Part shown: piece after piece, positions 21,963 through 27,625 of the stretch
Position numbering within the stretch: the first letter of the stretch is position 1
Layout of the letters: every line of letters begins with the position of its first letter
Source of the DNA: CALIZF01 sp046292445
GTDB taxonomy: Bacteria > Pseudomonadota > Alphaproteobacteria > Rhodobacterales > Rhodobacteraceae
Length of the DNA stretch: 27,625 bases
Direction of reading: 5' to 3'
Assembly: GCA_046292445.1 (NCBI GenBank)
Contig: JBKBQT010000029.1
Location: forward strand, 1 to 27,625
Position numbers and translations under genes: made by a program
The notes under the pieces: generated by a model
What the model saw: the letters and a program-made list of their open reading frames with translations, nothing else
The model's database searches: none
What the model was told of the DNA's origin: nothing

Positions 21963-23636
21963 TCAGCCCGCCGACAGGCGGCTGACGACGACCGTCACCT
22001 CGGGCTTTTTCCCGATTTCCTCGACCGCAATCTGGCGCACGACCCGGCGCACCGCATCGTCGAGTTTCTCGTCGTCGCGCAGCAGTTTGGCAGGGGCGGT
22101 GTCGAGGAAATCCGACAGCTCCGCCTCGATCGCCTCGGCCAGCGGGCGGCCCTTGCGGCCCGCCTCGGGCAGGCCGAACAATTCCGCCCAGGGCTCGCCC
22201 AGGGGCAGGTGCTCCTCGTCGAGGATCAGCGTCACCATCACATGCCCGTTCAGCGCAAGCCGGATCCGGTCGCGCACCACCCCGTCGAGCGCGCCGACCA
22301 GCGCCGTCCCGTCGAGATAGACCCGCCCTGCCTCGATATACTCGGCCACCTCGGGCCGGTTGCCGCTGAGGTCGAGCAGCATGCCGTTGGTCGCGATCTC
22401 GGCCGCAATGCCGCGCCCTTCGGCCAGCTTGGCGTGTTCGCGCAGGTGCCGGTGCTCGCCATGCAAGGGGATGAGGATCTGCGGCCGGATCAGGTCGTGG
22501 ATCCGTTCGAGGTCGGGGCGGTTCGCATGGCCCGAGACGTGGTAGAGCCCCCCCGAATCGTCCACGACATCCACGCCCATTTCCGAATAGGCATTCACCA
22601 CGCGCAGCACGCCGCGCTCGTTGCCGGGGATCGTCTTGGAGGAAAACAGGAACGTATCCCCCTCTTTCATCTGCAGGCCGAGATACTTGCCCCGCGACAG
22701 CTGTGCCGAAGCAGCGCGGCGTTCGCCCTGCGTGCCGGTCACGATCAGCATCAGGTGATCGCGCGGGATCGACAGCGCGTCCTCGGGCGATACGGTCGGC
22801 GGAAAGCCGGTGAGCACGCCCGTCTCGGTCGCGACCTGCACCATCTTGCGCATCGCCCGGCCCAGCAGGCAGACCGACCGGCCCGCCGCGCGCCCGGCCT
22901 CGGCCAGCGTCTTGACCCGTGCGACGTTGGACGCAAAGGTCGTGGCCGCGATCAGACCCTTGGCTCCGCCGATCAGCGCCGTCAGGTTGCCCACGATCGC
23001 CGCTTCCGACCGGCCGGGGTGGGTCTGGAACACGTTGGTCGAATCGCAGGCCAGAACCTTGACGCCCTGCCGCCCGATCTCGGCCCAGACGGCCTCGTCG
23101 AAGGGCTCGCCGACCCCCGGCGTCGGGTCGAGCTTGAAATCGCCCGTGTGCAGGACGCGCCCGCCCGGCGTCTCGATCAGCAGCGCCGAGGCTTCGGGGA
23201 TGGAATGGCTCGTCGGCACGAACTGCACGCGGAACGGCCCGGCCTCGGCCCAGGCCGGGCGTGGCCCGACGATCCGCACCGCCTCGGGGTCGTGGCCGGC
23301 ATCGTCGAGCTTGAGCTTGGCCAGCGCGCCGGTGAAGCGGCGCGCAAAGACCGGCGCGCGCAGCCGCGACCACAGATGCCCGAGCGCACCGATGTGATCC
23401 TCGTGCCCGTGGGTGATGAAGATGCCCTCGATCCGGTCCGCACGGTCGGCCAGCCATGTGAGATCGGGCAGGATCAGATCGACGCCGGGCGATGTGTCCA
23501 TGTCGGGGAATGTCACCCCGCAATCGACGAGGATGAGGCGTTCTCGCCCCTCGGGCCCCCAGCCATAGACATAAGCGTTCATCCCCACCTCGCCCGCGCC
23601 GCCGAGGGGGAGGTAGATCAGCCGGTTGGTCGTCAT
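21963..23636 (-). CDS. rnj: Ribonuclease J
   Basis: A 557-residue metallo-beta-lactamase/beta-CASP nuclease with 5'-3' exonuclease and endonuclease activity. Zinc ligands: H76, H78, D80 and H81 in ITHGHEDHIGAL, H144 in PTSHSIPEAS and D166 in LHTGDFKLD. The beta-CASP domain follows, with LACDSTNVFQTHPGRSEA and VTGTQGERRAA, then HVSGHANRPDLERIH and IPLHGEHRHLREHAKLA, and a C-terminal domain to the end (about residue 450 onward). Start ATG 23636 overlaps the coaX stop as ATGA. In alphaproteobacteria RNase J works beside RNase E in rRNA maturation and mRNA decay. The neighbours nuoN-birA-coaX in the same order are, as I recall, conserved in Rhodobacterales. Confidence 0.96.
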   Translation of the reverse strand: MTTNRLIYLPLGGAGEVGMNAYVYGWGPEGRERLILVDCGVTFPDMDTSPGVDLILPDLTWLADRADRIEGIFITHGHEDHIGALGHLWSRLRAPVFARRFTGALAKLKLDDAGHDPEAVRIVGPRPAWAEAGPFRVQFVPTSHSIPEASALLIETPGGRVLHTGDFKLDPTPGVGEPFDEAVWAEIGRQGVKVLACDSTNVFQTHPGRSEAAIVGNLTALIGGAKGLIAATTFASNVARVKTLAEAGRAAGRSVCLLGRAMRKMVQVATETGVLTGFPPTVSPEDALSIPRDHLMLIVTGTQGERRAASAQLSRGKYLGLQMKEGDTFLFSSKTIPGNERGVLRVVNAYSEMGVDVVDDSGGLYHVSGHANRPDLERIHDLIRPQILIPLHGEHRHLREHAKLAEGRGIAAEIATNGMLLDLSGNRPEVAEYIEAGRVYLDGTALVGALDGVVRDRIRLALNGHVMVTLILDEEHLPLGEPWAELFGLPEAGRKGRPLAEAIEAELSDFLDTAPAKLLRDDEKLDDAVRRVVRQIAVEEIGKKPEVTVVVSRLSAG

Positions 23637-24412
23637 GCGTTGCCCAGTTCCCTGTTGTATCGGTTGATCAGGACAAGGCCATGCATGGTCAGGTCATCCT
23701 CGATCGCGTCGAATACCGTTGTTCCCTGATCGAACAGCGAGGCAAGCCCCCCGGTGCCGATCACCTTCATGGGCCGCGCGCGTTCGGCGCGGATCCGCGC
23801 AACGATGCCTTCGACAAGCCCGACGTAGCCCCAATACACGCCCGACTGCATGCAGGCCACCGTATTCGTGCCGACCACGGCCTGGGGTCTGGCGATGTCC
23901 ACATGCGGCAGGGCGGCGGCGGCCATGTGCAGCGCCTCGAGGCTGAGGTTGACGCCGGGGGCAATGACGCCGCCGATATAGGCGCCGTCATGGTCGGCGA
24001 CATCGAAGGTGGTCGCCGTGCCGAAATCCACCACGATCAGATCGCCCCCGTGCCGGTCGTATCCGGCCGCAGTGTTCACCAGCCGGTCGGGCCCGACATT
24101 GGTGCCCGGATCGACGCGCGGCGGCACCGGCAGGGCGCAGGGCGGCTTGCCGACGACCAGCGGGCGCAGGTCGAAATAGCGGCTGCACAGCACGCGCAGG
24201 TTGAACACCACGCGCGGCACGGTCGAGGAAATGATCGCCTCGGCCGGCGCAAGATCGAGCCCCCTGAGCCGCATCAGCGCCGAAAGCCAGACGAAATACT
24301 CATCCGCCGTCCGCCTGTGGTCGGTGGCGATCCGCCAGGTCGCGCGGAACGCGGCCCCGTCCCAGAGCGCAAAGACGGTATTGGTATTGCCGCAGTCGAT
24401 GGCCAGAAGCAT
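23633..24412 (-). CDS. coaX: Type III pantothenate kinase
   Basis: A 259-residue ASKHA-fold kinase for the first step of coenzyme A synthesis. Phosphate loop AIDCGNTNTVFALWDG (D6), pantothenate/catalytic block DPGTNVGPDRLVNTAAGYDR (101-120, with D109), adenosine/cation region LIVVDFGTATTFDV (D129) and GGVIAPGVNLSLEALH are intact. Type III enzymes are insensitive to CoA feedback and need a monovalent cation. Start ATG 24412 is 14 bases after the birA stop, with GGGG directly before it, and its stop overlaps rnj by four bases. Confidence 0.96.
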   Translation of the reverse strand: MLLAIDCGNTNTVFALWDGAAFRATWRIATDHRRTADEYFVWLSALMRLRGLDLAPAEAIISSTVPRVVFNLRVLCSRYFDLRPLVVGKPPCALPVPPRVDPGTNVGPDRLVNTAAGYDRHGGDLIVVDFGTATTFDVADHDGAYIGGVIAPGVNLSLEALHMAAAALPHVDIARPQAVVGTNTVACMQSGVYWGYVGLVEGIVARIRAERARPMKVIGTGGLASLFDQGTTVFDAIEDDLTMHGLVLINRYNRELGNA

Positions 24413-24426
24413 CCCCTAACCCCGGC

Positions 24427-25206
24427 TCAGAAGAACACATCGGCGGCCGGGATCGCGCGCCGGCCCTGCGCCGTGCGCAGGATGAGCGCCCCGCCGTCGT
24501 CCAGCGTCTCGAAGGTGCCGCTCACCGTCTCGGTGCCGGTCCGCGCGCGGATCGTCTCGCCCAGCCGGGCGGCATGGTCCAGCCAGGCGGCGCGCAGGGG
24601 GGCAAAGCCGCCCGCCGCCAGCCGCCCCGACCAATGCGCAAAGGCCGGGGCGAGGTGGTCGAGCAAACGCGCCGGTTCGATCCGCAGACCGGTCTCGGCC
24701 AGCAGGCTGACGGGGCGCAGGGCGCCCGGCTCCAGATCGCCGGGATCCGGCGCGGCGATCAGGTTGACGCCGATGCCGATGCACAGATGCTCGATCCGCC
24801 CCCCTGCCCCGCTGCTTTCAAGCAGGATGCCCGCCACCTTGCCACCGTTCAGCAACACATCGTTGGGCCATTTCAGCGTGAAGGCCGCCCCCGCCCCGGT
24901 CAGCGTCGCCAGCGCCTCGCGCAGCGCCAGCGCGGCCGCGAAACTCAGCAGCGCGACCCGCTCGGGCGGCCCTTGCGGCCGGTCGAGCAGCGTGGCGTGA
25001 AAGTTCCCCCGCGGGCTGACCCAGGCCCGGCCGCGCCGGCCGCGTCCGTCGGTCTGGAAACCCGCGAGGATCCAGGTCGGGCCGGCGCCTTCGGCCGCAC
25101 GCCGCGCCGCCTCGGCATTGGTGCTGTCCACCTCGGGCAGCAGGACGCGGCCGACCCCCGCCGGCCAGACCGGCGCGCCCGCGCCGCCTGTGCCGTCAGC
25201 GGACAA
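24427..25206 (-). CDS. birA: Biotin--[acetyl-CoA-carboxylase] ligase (monofunctional)
   Basis: A 259-residue biotin protein ligase: biotin plus ATP gives biotinyl-AMP, which is attached to the carboxylase carrier protein. Seen: EVDSTNAEA (26-34), the adenylate loop QTDGRGRRGRAW (51-62), LKWPNDVLLNGGKVAGILLE (111-130, with K123), GIGVNL, and a small C-terminal domain. There is no N-terminal helix-turn-helix, so it cannot act as a biotin-operon repressor by itself. The start is a problem: there is no ATG or GTG near the expected place. TTG 25206 gives MSADGTGGAGAPVWPAGVGR and overlaps nuoN by 11 bases, and is the best choice; an ATG at 25275 lies deep within nuoN. Confidence 0.92.
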   Translation of the reverse strand: MSADGTGGAGAPVWPAGVGRVLLPEVDSTNAEAARRAAEGAGPTWILAGFQTDGRGRRGRAWVSPRGNFHATLLDRPQGPPERVALLSFAAALALREALATLTGAGAAFTLKWPNDVLLNGGKVAGILLESSGAGGRIEHLCIGIGVNLIAAPDPGDLEPGALRPVSLLAETGLRIEPARLLDHLAPAFAHWSGRLAAGGFAPLRAAWLDHAARLGETIRARTGTETVSGTFETLDDGGALILRTAQGRRAIPAADVFF

Positions 25207-26656
25207 GGGCTTCGGCCGCCATGGCCGCCAGCGGCTCGATCCCGAACAGGTTGACGATCCCGGCCAGCATCGCAATCGCCGAAGCCGCCATCAGGAGCCA
25301 CTGGGCCGGCGCCATGCGGCTGTCCAGCGGCGCGGTCTCCTTGCCGAAATACATGAAATAGACGATCCGCAGATAGTAGAACGCCCCGATCACCGATGCG
25401 ACCGCGCCAGCAACGGCGAGCCAGGCCATGCCGCCATCGACCGCCGCCTTGAGCACCATATACTTGCCGAAGAACCCCAGCAGCGGCGGCACCCCCGCAA
25501 GACTGAACATCAGGAGCAGCAGCGCCAGCGCCTTGCCCGGTTCCTTCGCCGCGAACTGGTTGAGGCTGGCGATGTCTGTCACGGGGCGCCCGTCGCGTTC
25601 CATCGACAGGATGAAGGCGAAGGTGCCGATGTTCATCGCGACGTAGATCGCCATGTAGATCAGCGTCGCCTGCACCCCATAGGCCGCCACGCGCGGATCG
25701 CCCGAGGCCGCCGCGGCAAGCCCGAGCAGCGCGAACCCCATATGCGCGATCGAGGAATAGGCCATCAGCCGCTTGATGTCGCGCTGCCCGATCGCCGCGA
25801 TCGCGCCAAGGAACATCGACGCCACCGCCAGCGCCGCGACCACCTGCCCCCAGTCGCCGGGGATCGCCCCGAAGGCATCGAACACCAGCCGCGCCATCAG
25901 CGCCATCGCGGCAACCTTGGGCGCGGTGGCGAAAAAGGCGGTCACCGGCGTCGGGCTGCCCTCGTAGACGTCGGGCGTCCACATGTGGAAGGGCGCGGCC
26001 GAAATCTTGAACGCAAGGCCCGCCACCATGAACACGAGGCCGAACAGCAGGCCCAGCGGCGCCCCGTCGCCCAGCGTCGAGAGGATGCCGGTGAACAGCG
26101 TCGTGCCGGCAAAGCCGTAGACGAGCGAGGCGCCATAGAGCAGCAACCCCGAGGAGAGCGCGCCGAGCACGAAATACTTCAGCCCCGCCTCGGTGGACTT
26201 GAGGCTGTCGCGCCGCAGCGCCGCGATGACGTAGAGCGCGAGCGACTGCAGCTCGAGCCCCATGTAGAGCATCATCAGATCGCCGGCCGAGACCATCAGC
26301 ATCATGCCCACGACCGCCAGCGTCACGAGCACGGGGTATTCGAACCGCCCCAGATCGCGGCGCTGCATGTAATCCTGGCTCATCGCCAGCACTGCGGCCG
26401 CCGACAGAAGGATCGTCACCTTGGCAAAGCGGGCAAAGGCATCGTCCACCGCCATGCCGCCAAAGGCCACCCGCGCGCCCGCGGGCTGCACCCCGATCCA
26501 GAAGGCGACAAGCAGGAATACCCCGACCGTGGCCCAGGTCAGCAACGGGGTCATCGCATCCTTGCCCGTATAGACCGCGCCGAGCAGCGCGGCCATGGCA
26601 TAGACCGCCAGAACGATCTCGGGCAGCAGGATCAACAGGTCGGCGGTGCCGGTCAT
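25196..26656 (-). CDS. nuoN: NADH-quinone oxidoreductase subunit N
   Basis: A 486-residue, 14-helix antiporter-like subunit of complex I that takes part in proton pumping in the inner membrane. Key residues match the E. coli numbering closely: E135 in YMGLELQSLALY, K217 in AFKISAAPFHMWTPDVYEG and K247 in FFATAPKVAA. The later half has KRLMAYSSIAHMGFALLG and MFSLAGVPPLLGFFGKYMVL. Start ATG 26656 follows GGGAGG at 5 nt. It lies 12 bases after nuoM and its end overlaps birA, so birA, coaX and rnj should share the nuo transcript. Confidence 0.98.
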   Translation of the reverse strand: MTGTADLLILLPEIVLAVYAMAALLGAVYTGKDAMTPLLTWATVGVFLLVAFWIGVQPAGARVAFGGMAVDDAFARFAKVTILLSAAAVLAMSQDYMQRRDLGRFEYPVLVTLAVVGMMLMVSAGDLMMLYMGLELQSLALYVIAALRRDSLKSTEAGLKYFVLGALSSGLLLYGASLVYGFAGTTLFTGILSTLGDGAPLGLLFGLVFMVAGLAFKISAAPFHMWTPDVYEGSPTPVTAFFATAPKVAAMALMARLVFDAFGAIPGDWGQVVAALAVASMFLGAIAAIGQRDIKRLMAYSSIAHMGFALLGLAAAASGDPRVAAYGVQATLIYMAIYVAMNIGTFAFILSMERDGRPVTDIASLNQFAAKEPGKALALLLLMFSLAGVPPLLGFFGKYMVLKAAVDGGMAWLAVAGAVASVIGAFYYLRIVYFMYFGKETAPLDSRMAPAQWLLMAASAIAMLAGIVNLFGIEPLAAMAAEALVR

Positions 26657-26668
26657 CGCGGCCTCCCT

Positions 26669-27625
26669 TCAGTGCTGCGCAAGGCGCCGGTCCGCATCAT
26701 GGGCGGGCAGCGCTGCGTGATAGGCGGTCAGCAGGTTGGTGACGGCGGGCGACACCCGGTCGGTCACGAGGCTCGGGTAGACGCCAAGGATCAGCGTCGC
26801 CGCGATCAGGGGCGCAAAGATCGCCCTTTCGCGCCGGTCCATGTCGGTGATGGATTTCAGCGCCGCCTTGATGAGATCGCCGAACACCACCCGCCGGTAG
26901 AGCCAGAGCGCATAGGCCGCCGACAGGATTACCCCGGTCGTTGCGACCGCCGCGACCCAGGTGTTGACCTGGAACGCGCCGGTGAGCGTCAGGAACTCGC
27001 CCACGAACCCGCTCGTCCCCGGCAGGCCGACATTGGCCATGGTGAAGAGCATGAACACCGCCGCAAAGGCCGGCATGCGGTTCACGAGGCCGCCATAGGC
27101 CTCGATCTCGCGCGTGTGCATCCGGTCGTAGATCACGCCGACGACGAGGAACAGCGCCCCGGCGACGAAGCCGTGGCTGATCATCTGGAAGATCGCGCCA
27201 TCGACCCCCTGCTGGTTCGCCGCGAAGATCCCCATCGTCACATAGCCCATGTGGGCGACCGACGAATAGGCGATGAGCTTTTTCATGTCGGTCTGCGCCA
27301 GCGCCACGAGGCTGGTATAGACGATGGCGATCGCCGACAGCCACAGAACGAAGGGCGCCATCAGGTCGGATGCCACCGGGAACATCGGCAGGCTGAACCG
27401 CAGGAACCCGTAGCCGCCCATCTTCAGCAGGATCGCCGCGAGCACCACCGATCCGGCCGTCGGCGCCTGCACATGCGCATCGGGCAGCCAGGTATGCACC
27501 GGCCACATCGGCATCTTGACCGCGAAGGAGGCAAAGAACGCGCACCACAGCAGCGTCTGCATGCCGCCGGGGATCTCCCACCCCATCAGGGTCACCGCGA
27601 CCGCCGGAAAGTCGTGGCGCAGCAG
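26669..27625 (-). CDS. nuoM: NADH-quinone oxidoreductase subunit M, C-terminal part (5' end outside window)
   Basis: 318 codons of a protein normally near 500 residues; the frame is open to the window edge (LLRHDFPAVAVTLMGWEIPG...). It is the antiporter-like complex I subunit next to NuoN. The conserved proton-channel stretch AVKMPMWPVHTWLPDAHVQA includes one essential lysine, LLKMGGYGFLRFSLPMFP holds the next, and KKLIAYSSVAHMGYVTMG and ANVGLPGTSGFVGEFLTLTG follow. The stop is 12 bases before nuoN. The rest of the nuo operon should lie beyond base 27625. Confidence 0.98.
   Translation of the reverse strand: MLRHDFPAVAVTLMGWEIPGGMQTLLWCAFFASFAVKMPMWPVHTWLPDAHVQAPTAGSVVLAAILLKMGGYGFLRFSLPMFPVASDLMAPFVLWLSAIAIVYTSLVALAQTDMKKLIAYSSVAHMGYVTMGIFAANQQGVDGAIFQMISHGFVAGALFLVVGVIYDRMHTREIEAYGGLVNRMPAFAAVFMLFTMANVGLPGTSGFVGEFLTLTGAFQVNTWVAAVATTGVILSAAYALWLYRRVVFGDLIKAALKSITDMDRRERAIFAPLIAATLILGVYPSLVTDRVSPAVTNLLTAYHAALPAHDADRRLAQH

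Noticed and set aside
19066..23523. A 1485-codon open frame on the minus strand across rhlE and neighbours
   Set aside because: It is opposite or out of frame to corC, the racemase gene, rhlE and rnj, reads as Arg/Gly/Ala/Pro-rich, and has no domain; long antisense frames are expected from strong GC codon bias.
1..27625. CRISPR arrays, insertion sequences, toxin-antitoxin pairs, phage genes or defence systems
   Set aside because: No regularly spaced repeats, no transposase or terminal inverted repeats, and no matching protein motifs were found by eye on either strand.

Overview
The window looks like a chromosomal segment of a very GC-rich alphaproteobacterium, most likely Rhodobacterales (Rhodobacter/Paracoccus/Rhodovulum-like). 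Reasons: strong G/C third-position bias on both strands; gene neighbourhoods aroB-aroK / small membrane protein / large exported protein / xerD and nuoM-nuoN-birA-coaX-rnj, which I recall from that order; an intergenic CTCC-GGCG-GGAG element typical of those genomes; and protein sequences that read as Rhodobacterales versions. I see no prophage, insertion sequence, CRISPR array or rRNA. Most of the window is housekeeping DNA.

Layout. 1-777: 3' end of trpE, convergent with a vitamin B12 uptake operon on the minus strand (6025 down to 850: btuB, btuF, btuC, btuD, and a second BtuF-like protein without an export signal). Its genes overlap by 4 to 26 bases. It is headed by a cobalamin riboswitch (6180-6378) that begins a few bases after a promoter with a perfect TTGACA -35 box. 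6500-9217: an amidase-signature enzyme and an MFS transporter, plus strand. 9218-10700 is the decayed part: a gene-free stretch with the Rhodobacterales hairpin element, a small lipoprotein gene, and a clear pseudogene of a TMADH/DgcA-like flavin oxidoreductase with two large internal deletions and a frameshift.

10820-10894 is tRNA-Gly(GCC). A lytic transglycosylase (minus) and ssb (plus) follow from a divergent promoter pair. A site-2 protease with CBS domains converges on aroK-aroB, and the two stop codons pair with each other inside one perfect hairpin. From 15201 a plus-strand run carries a 45-residue membrane peptide, a 517-residue exported protein of unknown function, xerD, a CorC/HlyC-type protein and an alpha-methylacyl-CoA racemase-like enzyme. 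The DEAD-box helicase rhlE (20386-21885) has its own good promoter and a structured leader of about 115 nt.

The right third is a minus-strand operon: nuoM (cut by the window edge), nuoN, birA (probable TTG start overlapping nuoN), coaX and rnj (RNase J). It joins respiration, cofactor attachment, CoA synthesis and RNA turnover in one transcript and converges on rhlE across a 24-bp perfect palindrome. Several gene ends here carry strong hairpins that contain the stop codon and lack a U-tract. I did not find a wholly new system. The best candidates for unexplained biology are the 45-aa/517-aa pair, the second BtuF-like protein without a signal peptide, and the stop-codon hairpins.
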